Shown: positions 48,117-60,596, counted from the first letter of the stretch. The stretch: 64,000 nucleotides of DNA from Lophius americanus (GCA_037951165.1 JBBDHG010000110.1:186001-250000), one strand, 5' to 3'. Made by a program: numbers and translations. The notes: a model not told the origin generated them from the sequence alone.

Positions 48117-50716
48117 CTGTGAAGGACACGATGGATAAAGTCAGTCAGGGTGCAGATTAAGAGTAAGATGGGAGAGGTAGACAGTCGATTCATTCAACTT
48201 TAACACTTTGTGAACCCTGATCAATTCAAATCTGCACAATAGTTTTCTATTTTTGATCATGTAGGATGTCCAAAATGCTTAAAATGATTTAAACAAAAGG
48301 GAGATTGTATTGAGATGCTGAACTAAGTCAAAGCTTTGCACTATAATGTAATAAATTCAGGAGAGAGAATTTTAAATCAATGGTTGGAAAAGTTGGAAAG
48401 ATAAAGAGAATTGGGAAAAAAAAGCCAAACACACCTTCACTTGAGAGAGTTTGATATTTGAACCTGATAAAATGTTCTTTTTTGATGGGCGGTTCCGCGT
48501 TATAGTTGCGGAAAATCTATTAAAACATTTTAAAGTCATTGATCCGTCACAATTACAGGTGGATGCAAGTCAAATTCAGCACCAAACATTCATCCTCATA
48601 AAGATTCAGTGAAACTGAAGCTAAAAATAAGAACAAAATGAGAATAGTAATTTAACACAAACGAAATCTAAACTGCGTCTCGTGCAGCAGAGCAACCAGC
48701 TCCCATGCAGAGGCAGATTAAATCCATGCATCTTCATAGCCTGTGTGCACAAGAAGAAAAACCGCTGCTGACAAAAAAATGCAACAGTGTGGGAGTGTGA
48801 AAGAGGACAGACACGTATCAAAGCCATTCTCAAAAATCGGACCTCTCCCCTCTGAAATTCTTTGATGGACAGAATTATAGCCTGTGCAGTAATTTCTAGT
48901 GTGCATTTGACTCCCTTTGCTTAAATGCATGTATGGAACAATTAGAAAAAAGGTAGTCAGCGCTATGAGAAATGCTTTTCTTCCACATTTGAAAGCGATG
49001 GCGTCAGCAGTATGAAAACTGGAGGACAAAGGGGGACGTAGAGTAAAGAGGAAGGTGCAACCTGAGCTGAGCAAGGGGGTATTCCCCTCACTGTGACTGA
49101 AGTGAAGGGTACTGGCATGATGAGGCGGCGAGGGGCTGATGAGAATGTTAAAGAGGCTGCAGGAGGATTTCCCTCTGCAGGCCCAAGCTCTCCGTCTGTC
49201 TGACATGCACTCCCTCTCCGATTCCTCTTCTCTATCCCTCCCGTCTTTTTCCTCTATGCGAACTGTGTCTGCTAATAAGGATGTGAAGCTCTGTGAGCCA
49301 ACTGCAATTCACCCACAGGTTTCCCTGCAAACAAGGTCAGCACCATTTCTGCGTTTTTTCAAAAGCAATAACAAAGATGGATGCCGTATAGATGACGGAA
49401 TAGAACATACTGCGCTGCTTGGCTTCTCTTTTCTACGGCTTGGCTTCTTAGTTCGGCTTCATTTTCATCGAGGTTCATTTTTAATGTGAGCACTGTTCAG
49501 TCTTTTTGACATTCTGGCTCGCCTCGTCCCTTTTTCATGCAGCATGGGCGTGCTGCTGCTGGAGGAGCCTTGGCGAGCGCAGCAGAGCGGCAACGAGCAG
49601 CGCCGAAGCAGACAGAATCTCAGCTCTGCTGCCACACTGCTAATGTGATATATAACAGTAATTGTGAGCCGGCCCAGCCTCTGGCGTGTTTGAGGGATCG
49701 TCACATGTAAGAGTTTAGCGGAGATCGAATACGTTTACGTCCTCGTAACACATCCTCAATTGATCTCAAACCCCAGACGTCTGCATGTCGCAGCATCCTT
49801 GATCGGGATGCCGAACCCAAATTTGCTTCGGATGGCTGTTCCATTGGTTTATGGGGGATTGTGTGAATGCTCAGCAGGCAGCCCCCCCCGCCACCGCTGA
49901 ACGAATGATTGTGATGGGGCGAATGCTGGCTCAGGTTCTAAACACATGTCGATCAGACCAGAAGGTCCATTTTATCACTTCACATGTCTGATTCACAAAG
50001 TCTCAGCATGAACATAACAAATATAACTCATTCCGCCACTGTATAGGTGTGCCTCAGGGTTCAATATTTGACCGCATACCTTTTCGTCCTGCATATTAAT
50101 AACAATGCTTTACGGTGCATTTTTTACGCTGATATATAATGGCCTTATTTTTCTTGCACACAGCCTTTCATTTAATCTAACGCTACATCCTAGATGTTAA
50201 ATGAAAAAGAAATCCAAATATATATCTTCGGCTTATATATCATTTTTATATATAGATTTTGTAAGTTTATCGCTACCATTTTAGATATAACATATTATTG
50301 CACTATGTGAGAACGGTTGATGAAGAGCTGGTAATTTAGCTTTACTTCTAATTATAGTCAGAGTTTATTTTGAAGTAAAATAAGCCGCATAAAAAAAGGA
50401 AAGGGAAGAAAAAGAGGACCTACGGCGTCACTAGTAGTTTTATATAGCATTATTCTATTTCAATTTTATCTTTCTAAATTCACATATGTAATTTGTACTT
50501 ACATTTCCCTACTTCAAAAATGTTTCATTGTGCATTTTAGAGATTGTTATCGTAAAAAAGCATATTTTTTCAAATTACTTTTTATGTGTTTTGTATGATG
50601 TTTGGTTCAGGATCTAAATAAAATGAATTATTCACTATCAGGTTATAGGATTACATACATTCCTATTCCATTATTGAATGTACACATGTAAAGTCAAGGG
50701 GTTGATGAAGTTTTAC
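48117..50716 (-). other. rims2: rims2 intron (exon H to exon I)
   Basis: About 2.6 kb. A/T-rich in 50100-50690. Open frames at 48718-49206 (minus) and 49139-49489 (plus) overlap each other and look like chance. No exon was found. Confidence 0.7.
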
Positions 50717-50785
50717 CTGTTATTACTCCCACACCATCTTCACAATCGTAGTCGGAGATCTCGCTGTCGCTTATTCTCTGGGATC
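50717..50785 (-). CDS. rims2: rims2 exon H: acidic segment after C2A
   Basis: Exon of 69 bp, phase 1 in and out. It reads SQRISDSEISDYDCEDGVG, then VIT. It corresponds to RIM 'RSKRISDSEVSDYDCDDGIGVV'. The acceptor TCTCAAAG|GATCCC is chosen over the downstream GATCCCAG because it restores the Arg-Ser-Gln start and has the pyrimidine tract. The donor is ACAG|gtaaaa. Highly acidic, and symmetric in phase, so it is optional without a frame change. Confidence 0.94.
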
Positions 50786-52175
50786 CTTTGAGATGGAGGA
50801 ACAGGGAGAAAGGGAGGAGAGAGAAGGAGGTGCAGCACAGAATAAGGAGGGAAAAGAAAGAGACAAAAAGGGGGCATCATTTTCATTTCCTGTTTTTCTC
50901 CTTCCTCTCCATTTTAGCCCTCCCTGCCCTGAATTTCATCCTTACTTGTTCAATGAAACCGACCTAAATCCAGAATGATGTACACAGAATGAACGCGACT
51001 CATTATGCAACAGACTAGACTAATACTACAAACAGTCCCGCGGGAGAGCATTTTGGATAATGTGTGAGAAATTATGCATCAGCTATGACAGGAAACGCTG
51101 CATTTTGCTGCTCGTCTTCACCGCAAACAGCATCGCTCTTCATCCGAGCCGAGGCTCCTTTTAAACGACACGTTCAATCATTCAATTTACATGTGAGCCT
51201 TGGAGTGAGAGGACTGATTTACAGCTCTTTCTTCATCCTCTACACTGGTCTTATTACCCCATCCCTGTCGCCTCTCTTTAAAGTATGACCCCTTCTTGCA
51301 CCCCTTCCGTTCCACCGCTCAGCCGCCCTAAATCAGCTGTCCATGTGCGCTTCATCAGAAATGACAAGTGCTGCACCCTGGCGGAGTTGCTCCCCACCTC
51401 TCATCTCAGCGGGCTGGAGACTTTTTTTTTTTTTTTTTTTACAGCTGTCAGCTCTTTTACCCTCACTTGAACACAAACACCCCCCTGCTGGGGGCGGGGG
51501 GCGTGCTGGCTCTGAGTGTTTTAATAGTGAGGTACCTCTAAAATGGTAAGACATCCACTAGAACAACCCTCCTCCTTTGTTGTGGTCCAAGATTTAGGCC
51601 CTTAACCCCAATAAATAATAATAGATTAATAATAATAGCAATGTAAATAGTAAAGCAACAATGTTGACCAAATTGGGGGACAGGGGGTTTTACAGAGACC
51701 GCCCCCCCCCCCACCCAATAATATAATTGTGACAGATAACTATATAATAAAGTCCATTTTTAATAATAATAATTTTTTTATAAAAATCATAATTTGTATT
51801 AAAAGCACTTAATAATACTAATAATTATAATTATAATTATAATTGACGGTGTGAAACTAAAGAGAAGTTTGGTGTGTGGCTAAACCCACCCCAAAAATTG
51901 GATTATGCTAAAAGACATTACCCTTCTTGGTGTCCCCACGTACACTGAAATTGGATTTTCACCCCTGATTACAACCACGACACAAAAAAACAGCAACACA
52001 AAAAGGAAGAAAAAGGGGAGAAAAGGAAATTTAAATAATAATAATAATAATAATATAACATATAGATGACTACAATAAAAGACATGAAATCATCAAATGA
52101 GGTCAAAAATGGCCTCCCTCCCCTTGAAAAAGAATCCCTGCAACCCCCCAGACCCCCGCCATAAACGCGGGGTCT

Positions 52176-52217
<42 letters not shown>

Positions 52218-53015
52218 CTTGAAGCCACCGCTAAATGCATGGCAGCCATGAGGATTTCCAGATAAATAATATCAATATTTAAGCTGTTTCATGTCTGTAG
52301 GGTATTAAAAAATCTAAATGTGTTACGCCTGAATATAAAGTAACATAACATAAAATAACTTTTTTGCCTTTTCAAAGTAAATCTACCATCCCTAAAGATT
52401 AAAAATCGTAAGGAAGTGTAACAGCCGTCGCACGGATCTATATTCTATCCCGGGAACATTTAAAAACGTATTCACAGTCAAGTCACACGAATACAAACAA
52501 AAAACAGCACGGCAACATTTTCCAACAGTATTTTGGGCATTTTAGGAAAAAAGAATATTGAGAAAGTTCAAAAACTAAACAATATCCAAGACAGAGGAAG
52601 AGGAGGTTGTCAAAATAAAGGTTTCATCTGCAGGACTGACGGACGGGTTTGGTTTTTTTGGATCACTTCAGGACCGGGGTCGTATGCAGGCTTGCAGGAT
52701 AGGAGTGGGGGGTTGCACGGCGGGGTTGTGAGAAAGTTCCTAGGTAAATCCACAGACAGGGAAAGACCGCTGTGTCCTAAATCTTTGCTTCCCTGCAGAG
52801 TGCATGTGTCTGGTAATCTGAGTGGATTTCAAACCAGCGGTGTGAGGCTGGAGCTCACTTCTCACTTTGAAATCCAGGTAAAGTAGCAGAAACATGCACC
52901 TTTCATGGAGGGAGGGATAGATGAACGGGAGGACAGGGATGCATCTCTGAGGAGGACAGAACACTCAGATGCTCCACAGAGCAGCGCTGCTGCCTGTGAG
53001 GGCAGGAGGCTTTAC
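50786..53015 (-). other. rims2: rims2 intron flanking the G41 tract
   Basis: About 2.2 kb. Holds a T20 run (51421-51440), a poly-C run (51703-51713), an AAT-rich block (52030-52060) and the G41 tract with hairpin (52144-52216). Minus- and plus-strand open frames at 52533-52964 are unconvincing. Confidence 0.7.
52144..52216 (+). repeat. Hairpin followed by a 41-base G tract
   Basis: CCCCCCAGACCCCCGC at 52145 is followed by CATAAAC and then GCGGGGTCTGGGGGG, an almost perfect 15-bp stem with one bulge and a 7-base loop. The 3' arm runs straight into uninterrupted G from 52176 to 52216 (41 bases). Confidence 0.9.
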
Positions 53016-53042
53016 CTGAGTTATGTGAGTATGAGCCTTTGC
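53016..53042 (-). CDS. rims2: rims2 candidate 27-nt microexon
   Basis: A 27-nt segment, phase 1 in and out, between exon G (phase 1) and exon H (phase 1). It reads SKGSYSHNS and then G split with exon H. The acceptor is TTTTACAG and the donor CTCAG|gtaaag. It inserts nine residues just beyond the C2A C-terminus. Small frame-neutral microexons with strong splice sites are typical of neuronal splicing programmes (general knowledge). I cannot match it with certainty to a named mammalian exon. Confidence 0.6.
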
Positions 53043-54231
53043 CTGTAAAACACAAGTAGTAGGAATGATGTGACAAGATGGTCAAGACAAAAAAAAATGC
53101 ATCAACTACGACGGTTATTTAAGGTTGTAGAAAGAAAACCAGTGTCTAAAATGATTTGTAATTATAGCAATTGGATTGCAGGTGGACCCTTAGATGTAAA
53201 TCAGTATTTAGACTAGAAGCTAGTCTAAGCCTGGATCTACTGTTTTGTCTCAGTACAAATTAATAGAGTGTAATTTATTCTACCAAGAGCACTTTCAAAC
53301 CTCGCAGGTTCGGTTCAAAACCTTTCAATTTGATCTGGACAAGCATTGCAGCGGTGAAACACCCTGCAATCGGTCCGGATCAAACTAAGCCATTCTTCAG
53401 TTCTTTAATTTTGGCTCAAATACAGGTTATAACAGGCCGCCATCGCCATAAAACAAAAGCAGAGGAAGGACCAACAGAAGAAGAAAGAGGTTAAAAATTG
53501 TTATTATATTAGTTATAATACATGGTGAGAGACGGGATCCGGTCTGAAAATGAAAGGTGGACATGGAGAGAAACACAAAAAACACTTAAATTAAAAAAAA
53601 AAAATCTCTCTGAGAGAGAGAGGAAACACAAGAACAGGATTAATGATGTGATTGTTTCTTATTGAAGTTTATAAAAATGAAAATGAAATCATTAAAAATA
53701 CAATTTCTCTGATACCTTCTTGGTCATGAAAAGGAAAAATATTTTATTTTTCAATTTAGATTTTTTTGTATTAATCACTAATTTTTCAAAATTTTCTTTA
53801 AGAAAAAAAAAAATCAAATTACCAAAAGATAAACGGACCCGACCTGGACAAAACTCTATCAAGATGCCGACATCTTGCTAAAAATCAAGTGTGTCTACTG
53901 ATGAGCCCAGTGAACATCAGAAAGAAGTGAGTCATGGATTGTTTGCAACCAAACAATCAGGTGTGAAAGCGCCCTTGGGGTCTTTGCCGACTAATATTTG
54001 GTTAAAAATAGATTGCCGGCATCAACACATTTTTTCAATGTTACAGTCATGGCAACAGGTACGGAATTGTCCAAAACCATGTCAAAGACAAACAGCTGCT
54101 CTGGCTCTTATGCTAATCAAGCAGCGTACAGACAGAACACTTCATATGTCTTGAAATTAAAAACAAAAGGTGGACACGCCCCCTTTCTTTACATTTTGTG
54201 ACATGTGACGGTGTTGGCGAGGGTTACGTAC
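53043..54231 (-). other. rims2: rims2 intron (exon G to microexon)
   Basis: About 1.2 kb, A/T-rich, with overlapping plus-strand open frames at 53891-54201 of no recognisable content. Confidence 0.7.
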
Positions 54232-54385
54232 TCTGCAGCCGCCGTGTCGGGCTCTCGCCATGAAGCTGTCTGCGCTGGGTGTTGGGTGAGGCCCGTGGGA
54301 GGGGAATGGAGGACACGTCGTGGGTTTGTAGCTTGTACCAATGTGGCTCATCATCCAGGAGAGCCGTCTCCAACTCGATAAGGAT
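54232..54385 (-). CDS. rims2: rims2 exon G: end of C2A
   Basis: Exon of 154 bp, phase 0 in and phase 1 out. It reads ILIELETALLDDEPHWYKL, then QTHDVSSIPLPRASP, then RRQLHGESPTRRLQ. This is the last strand of the C2A domain and the start of the linker, matching RIM2 'ILIELETALLDDEPHWYKLQTHDVSSLPLP...RRQLHGESPTRRLQ'. The acceptor is GCCACAG and the donor CAGA|gtacgt, read so as to feed phase 1 into exon H or the 27-nt microexon. Confidence 0.97.
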
Positions 54386-54603
54386 CTGTGGCGAGAAAAA
54401 AAAAGCCCATTGTTAAGTCCAGCAACTCAAAATTATGTCCAGGTCAATCACTGCAGTCTTAGATAGAATTCTCAGAACGCCGAATGAAATCATCAAAGAC
54501 TGGAGCCCAAAAACCTTACAATGGCCAAAAGCATATTTAGGACCGTACCCCGTTCAGGTAAGATACTGAGATGCCCCGAATGGGTGAGGTTTGTTGCTCT
54601 TAC

Positions 54604-54775
54604 CTCTCCGAGGAATTCGCTCTCCTCCTCCCTCACCCTTGCTTGGTCCCACAACGTGATCTCCAGCATTCGCTCCCGAAACTCCCGCCGGTGCACCGGT
54701 GAATACATAAAGGTCTGGTTCCATTTGGGCTCTAAGGATTTCTTTACTGTTTTTGTTCTCCTCTTGCTTTTGTCG
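54604..54775 (-). CDS. rims2: rims2 exon F: core of C2A domain
   Basis: Exon of 172 bp, phase 2 in and phase 0 out. It reads DKSKRRTKTVKKSLEPKWN, then QTFMYSPVHRREFRERMLE, then ITLWDQARVREEESEFLGE. This is the polybasic strand and middle strands of the RIM C2A domain. The family's C2A lacks the full set of calcium-binding aspartates and acts as a protein/lipid-binding module (established knowledge). The Lys-rich KSKRRTKTVKK is the likely acidic-lipid-binding face. The acceptor is CCTCCAG and the donor GAGAG|gtaaga. Confidence 0.98.
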
Positions 54776-55628
54776 CTGGAGGAACAATAATTCACACTGT
54801 TTTTATTTACAACCATGACAGGGAAGAGTCACGAACACAACAGGTTGGTCACACGACTCAGCAGAACGCACAAAAAGCAAAACGACATGACGTGATGCCA
54901 GTGGGAGAAAAATGGCGGGTGGGCTTTCTCTGGATGTCGCCGTGGCTGCGGGTGCTTAGCTATGGTTAGTAGATGTGAAAAATCACCAAATGAATAGGAA
55001 TAGATCATACACATATTAGCCATAACATAATTGAGGAAGACGCCTACCTTTTTCTGCCAAAGCAGCTCTGTTACTCAGTAATAATAGCACCTGTCTATCA
55101 GATCCGACATTCACTTTTTTAAGATATTTGTGCTACAATAGCTCTTTTCTGGAAATTAACTGCTAGTATTTGCAGCAAATGCACATAACTGAGCCTATAG
55201 GGTTCTAATAGTCCTATAACCAGTTCACCGGTTGTCCTTCTTTAGACCATTTTGGTTGTCACTATCCACTGCAGACTGGGAACAGCCAATCCGACCTGCA
55301 GCTCTTGGGATGTTCTGACCCATTTGTGTAGCCATCACCATTAAATCCTCGTAATTGCTTCCAACAAATCATCTTGGGGACCAAATGTTCACTTGGTTCT
55401 TGATATATCCCATAATCAATGTTATTCTGACTTTGTCGTGTCGCTATTCCTATAGAGGCAGAGTTTGGTGCTACTGACCAAAAACACTTTACATCACATC
55501 AAAGTTAAGAAAAAAAAACACACTTAGATAGAGTCCACTTTATTTATAATCTCAACTTGTCCCTTCAATACAAAACGCGCAATGCCTGAAGAGGGTAAAA
55601 TAAAGATGGTAAATGAATCTACTCTTAC
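54776..55628 (-). other. rims2: rims2 intron (exon E to exon F)
   Basis: About 850 bp, containing the Tc1-like fragment at 55195-55450. Nothing else notable. Confidence 0.7.
55195..55450 (-). mobile_element. Tc1-like transposon fragment, 5' part
   Basis: In reverse orientation it carries the N-terminal part of the fish Tc1-like transposase gene: CACTGCAGACTGGGAACAGC, GATGTTCTGACCCATTTGTG, TAGCCATCACCATTAAATCC, AAATGTTCACTTGGTTCTTG, ATATATCCCATAATCAATGT. The catalytic region and one TIR are missing. It sits inside a rims2 intron. Confidence 0.7.
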
Positions 55629-55759
55629 CTTCTATCGGGGAGGAAGTAGATTTTGACATAAGGGTTTCTGGGTCGACCGTCTTCCCTGGGGGGCAGGTCT
55701 TTGGCGCCCAGAATGGTGACAATTAGCTGATGGCCCACTTTGTCATACCATAGTTTGAC
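55629..55759 (-). CDS. rims2: rims2 exon E: start of C2A domain
   Basis: Exon of 131 bp, phase 0 in and phase 2 out. It reads VKLWYDKVGHQLIVTILGAK, then DLPPREDGRPRNPYVKIYF and LPDR. This is the first beta strands and loop 1 of RIM C2A. The acceptor is CCCGCAG and the donor GAAG|gtaaga. Human RIM2 has IKLWFDKVGHQLIV at this position. Confidence 0.98.
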
Positions 55760-56149
55760 CTGCGGGGGCAGAGCAGACACAAGCTTCAGAGAGAGCGGTC
55801 AGGGCCGACATGGGTAAAACATAGAGAGAGGGACTAATGCAGGAGAAGACGGCTTCAGAAAATGAGAAATTAAGTGCATTTGTGTCTCCTTTAATTGAGA
55901 GTTACCACTGCATTTGAACACATCGCGGGGTCTTCTCCTGTATTTACCCTTCAAAAAAAAGGAAGGAAGAAAGCTAACTGGGCAGATGATGACGGCTCAC
56001 ATGCTTAGCAGGGTTTTATCTGAGCTTAAACTTCACTCTAAAAATGATCCTTCTGTATCAATTTGTTTAATATGGTATGGTAATGAAGAAATTGATATCA
56101 AAATATTATAGTTTCTAGACATATGCTACACGTTTCCTGTACACTGTGC

Positions 56150-56900
56150 TATGTCTACTTTTATGTAACCTGTATTATTACTGTTTTGTACATTATTACT
56201 CATCTGTTCATTCTGTCATTGTTTTATGTCTATTATAAACATGTAATTACGGTATTATTACTTGTCTGTGAATTATTAATCCTCTGTTCAGTCAGTCATT
56301 GTTTTATGTCTATTATAACCATGTGATTACTGTATTATTACTGTTCTGTGCATTATTAATCCTCTGTTCAGTCTGTCATTGTTTTATGTCTATTATAACC
56401 ATGTGATTACTGTATTATTACTGTTCTGTGCATTATTACTCCTCTATTCATTCAGTCATTGTTTAATGTTGATTATATACACGTAATTAGTCTATTATTA
56501 CTATCCTGTGCGTTATTACTCCTCTGTTCATGCTGTCGTTGTTTTATGACGATTATATACATGCAATTACTGTATTATTAATGTTTTGTGTGTTTTCGGT
56601 GCATTGTAACTACTCTGCGAATTCTGTGGATTGTTTTATGTTTGTTATATAAATGTTATTACTATATTACTACTGTCCATTATTATTGTCTTGTGCGTTC
56701 ATGTTTCTTTTTGCATACAGCACATTGTTAAATGTCCATTACATATATGTTATTATTGTATTATTACTGTCCTGCGCAGTATAACTGAACATTATTAATG
56801 TTCTATGCATTCTTGTCCAGGCATTATTACTCTGTGCATTGCTTCACGTCTATTACATACTCTTATGTGTTTGTAATTACTGCATTATTACTGTTTCGCC
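56150..56900. repeat. 80-bp tandem array (TATTATTACTGTNCTGTGCATT)
   Basis: About nine copies of an 80-bp A/T-rich unit. CTGTTCTGTGCATTATTA starts at 56341 and again at 56421, with related units at about 56261, 56181 and 56501, and then progressively diverged copies to about 56900. CCTCTGTTCAGTCTGTCATT and GTTTTATGTCTATTATAACC are the other unit landmarks. It is unrelated in sequence to the 2.2-kb array although the period is the same. Confidence 0.9.
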
Positions 56901-58689
56901 TGTTGAGTGTTTTAAAATAAACATGTTTCTGTTTATTTGTTTGAAAATATCTCATGATCTTCTGACCTGAATGTCATTTTGGCTACATTGAAATGCTAAA
57001 AGCTTCAACCTCCAACAGTATGCACTGTTGAAAGTATACTGTCCACCAGTGATGCATCTAAAAAAAAAATCTCTCAGATATCGAAGAGGCATTTGACATG
57101 GAGAAATCAATCATGCTGTTGTGAGAGCAATCGGAGACCGTTCACACTTAAAGGGAAGTATGGAGTCCAAAAAGGAGACACTTAGAAGAAAAATAATTCA
57201 ACAGAGGCCTTAATAAAGTAGATGGAATGACAAAGAAAATCTTCTAAGCTTTAATCCATACTTCTTTAAGATAATGCTCATGGAGAGGGTCAGCACTCTT
57301 TGGAGCTAACAGCTTAACATGCAGCAACGCAAGAAAGAGCATTCAAGACATGTCAGAGATTTTCTATGGGCGGGTAGCAGAGGGTTCATGGGGAAACAAA
57401 TTGTACCAAATAACCTCTTACACCTGCAGCCCAACTAAATACTCAAGGCTTAGATGATGTCTGTGAATCGAAGTTAGACTTCTGAGAAAATTCACCTTGG
57501 TGATCATTATATTATGTGCAACAAATCGCATGATTCCATATTGCTCTCCTCAAATAGAAAACTGGCAGCGGCTCTGAAATCTAATAATAATTCAGTAAAA
57601 TAATAAGCTTTTTTTTAAATGCACATTCAAATCTTCCTCTTTATGTCGGTTCACCTTTATTGGGATTGCCATACTGACGCCATTGCAGTGATAACATGAT
57701 GCAAAACACATCACATTTATTGCCATTTGAACTGATGACTGATATTCATTAAATCTGGATCTATCCTTTGTTTGCGGAGGACCTGGATTGAAATTCCATC
57801 GGAAACTACAAGACTTTGAACGGGGACAGACGTGGCTTCAATCCACGAACGTAAAAGATTGTATCCCAGACAGCAGTGTTGCCTGCCCTTTAAATCCATC
57901 TAATTTCGTGCAGATCTCCTCTACACAGCTTTAGACCTTTGATTGAATAAATCTGTATTGATTATTAAATCTTTCAGATAAATAATAAACATCATAAACG
58001 GCCATGAAGGCAGATTAAACTGAAAAAAATAACGCCAAGGTTCGTGGTGCTTCTAGTTGGACGTTGAGATGGGATCGCGTTCGGTTTCAACAAATAAAAT
58101 AGCGCTTATATATTAACGCTTGCACAGAGCCAGGTGCGAAGTGACCCGGGCTGTCAAACAGATAATTGCTGACTTCCTCTACATTTCACGGATAAACGCG
58201 TGTCTTATTAAGTTCGAAACACGTGTTTATAGCCGTACTTGGCCACATACCTATTAAAGATGGGAAGTGACTTTTCTAATAACCAAATATTAATCAATCA
58301 TTGAATCCATTGGTAGGACCAACATCATTCCCTGGTTTTACCGGGGCCTTGTAGTAATGTCGTACTACCACCAGTAAGCGGTGATAATGCAGCTAAAGGC
58401 TGTTTGCATCCGATTTCACCAAAAGAGGAAGAATGCACTATTACCACCGGTTGATGGGTATGAAGCTAGAGCAACGGCTGAAACCCGGACAGCCATCGAA
58501 TAGTTTGAACTCATTGAAGGGAATAAAGGAAAACGAGGTGAGGACACTCGTTGTCATTTTAGAGCAAAGTAGTCGGCAGAAAAAGGGGAGTTATATATTT
58601 ACAATGACTATGGAATAAGGTTTTTTTATCGTAAAGCCCATCATTTACACTATGTCACCAATAAGTCGGGGATAGTATGTCCGCGTTCG

Positions 58690-59110
58690 CTGCTGCAGAT
58701 CCTTCAAGCTAACGCGATAACTCAAAAACAATTTCACGGGTCATTTTCATAGACCAACTAGGTCTTACTACGAGGAAGAAGTGGATTGATTTTGGTACAG
58801 GTCGGTTGCATATTTTTTCCTCTAGGTGGAGCTTTATCTCCAAAAGTTTTCGCCCAATAATTTCTCAATCATTGGTGGTATTAAGCCTAAATTTGATGCA
58901 TTTGAATCTACTTTAGGGGATCTATCTTGTTTTTTTTATAATGTCTTACTCTAATAGTTCATCTTGGATTCACTAGGAGGAGCAATTTAATGAAAAACAC
59001 TGTTTTTCTGAAATAACTCCCTTACCATTTGTCCAACTTATTACAAATTTGGTGCATATGAAGCGACTTAGGAAATATATAATATTTGATATGATTTGTT
59101 CATATCTTAT
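58690..59110. repeat. Interspersed repeat, GGATTGATTTTGGTACAGGTC / AAATTTGGTGCAT modules
   Basis: GAAGAAGTGGATTGATTTTG, GTCGGTTGCATATTTTTTCC, TAAATTTGATGCATTTGAAT and CAAATTTGGTGCATATGAAG repeat the module order of the 33.0-kb copy, with an additional second half. Confidence 0.6.
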
Positions 59111-60596
59111 CATCACCCTGTTATGAATGAGATTTTGTCCTCCACCAAGAGAGAGAGTGTGTGTCAATACGTCACTCCCATAAACATATGGCAATTCCAA
59201 TAGAGCTAGTATAAGGCTTGGACATAGTGTCTCTCTCTGTGCCCAAATATAATTTGTATGACACATTAAAATCCATAAATCTGTGAAGATTGCAGATGAT
59301 CTAACGCTTTAAATGTGTTAAATACCCTAAATGATCAAATCAAGAATTCAGCATCGCACAGAGAGATTTTACGGTCTCATAAAACAACAGCCACGAAAGA
59401 CAGACTGATACTAACTTAAAGATAAATGACGCAGAGAAAAGTGTGTTATTTGTTAAGTACAATTTGCTTACATGTTAACTCTTGTTGGGAGAGGTAGATG
59501 CGATTTGGGTTTTCAGCACAAGACTTGGTCTCTTTTCATGGCAACATGAATCTGCAGACCCATCGACCACAGACTGCTAATTTACATCAGTTCAACTCTT
59601 TCAAGGAGGAGTTCTTCTGTGTCGTGTGCGGGCCTGGGTTCGTGTCACACCGAAGGAGAAAATGAGCCAAGTCCTTTGTCCGAAGAATCTCAGGGAGACC
59701 CCCCTCCTGCATTGCCGACGATCCGAAGGACGTTTGAACGTTGGTGTCAGATCAGGCAATGGAAGGGTGTCTTATCAGATGTGTTGGTATTAGTTGAGCA
59801 TGCATTGTCTATCGGTCATGATGTTAATGGGTTAAAATGAGTTATAATTACTGCCATTATGACAGCGACACCAAGAAATCAAAGAACGGGACACAATGCA
59901 CTGCACTGAGAGGGAAACTTGAAGCTGCCATTTCCCCAGGAATGCATTTTCCAAAGTACGGAAACAAAAAAGAGGCCAGTCCACAGTCAATGAGCAAAGA
60001 CCAGAGAGAGATAGTGCCCTTCAGACAGGGCCCATTACCTGGACCCTAGGGGCAAAAGGCGTTGTTCTTCTAATAAGGCTTTGGCTCTGGATAAGCAAAA
60101 TTAAACAACAAAAAAATAAACAAAAAAAGGAAAAATGAAATAAAAACAAAAACCCACAAAACAACAACAAAAACTCACAATAGACTCTTCACACAACAAG
60201 ACATGTTTATAGTTCAGGTGAGATTGACTTTGACTTAGATTCTTCTTTCTCTGCATCCTGATTGTCCCCGTCCTTGCTCTGCTCTGCTCTGCTCTGCACA
60301 GGAAGCATCTCTGTTTCTAATCTTTACCTTCTCCGCTCTGCTCCAGAGCCGGCGTCAGGGACGTTAAACCTTTCTTATCCCGAGCCACAATGTAAATACT
60401 GCTGCACCAAAAATAAACCGCTGGCAGGTTTTTACTGTGCAGAATTAGTCATCAGGCACCGCAGGTCTCCAGGTTCATACAGCGAGGTCAAATTATTTCA
60501 TGATCAAGTATTTGGATTCCGCCCTAATCTTAATATACAACTTAAATCTAAAAACACTGTAAACAGTTCAAATATAAAGTGCCTTTATACTCTAAA

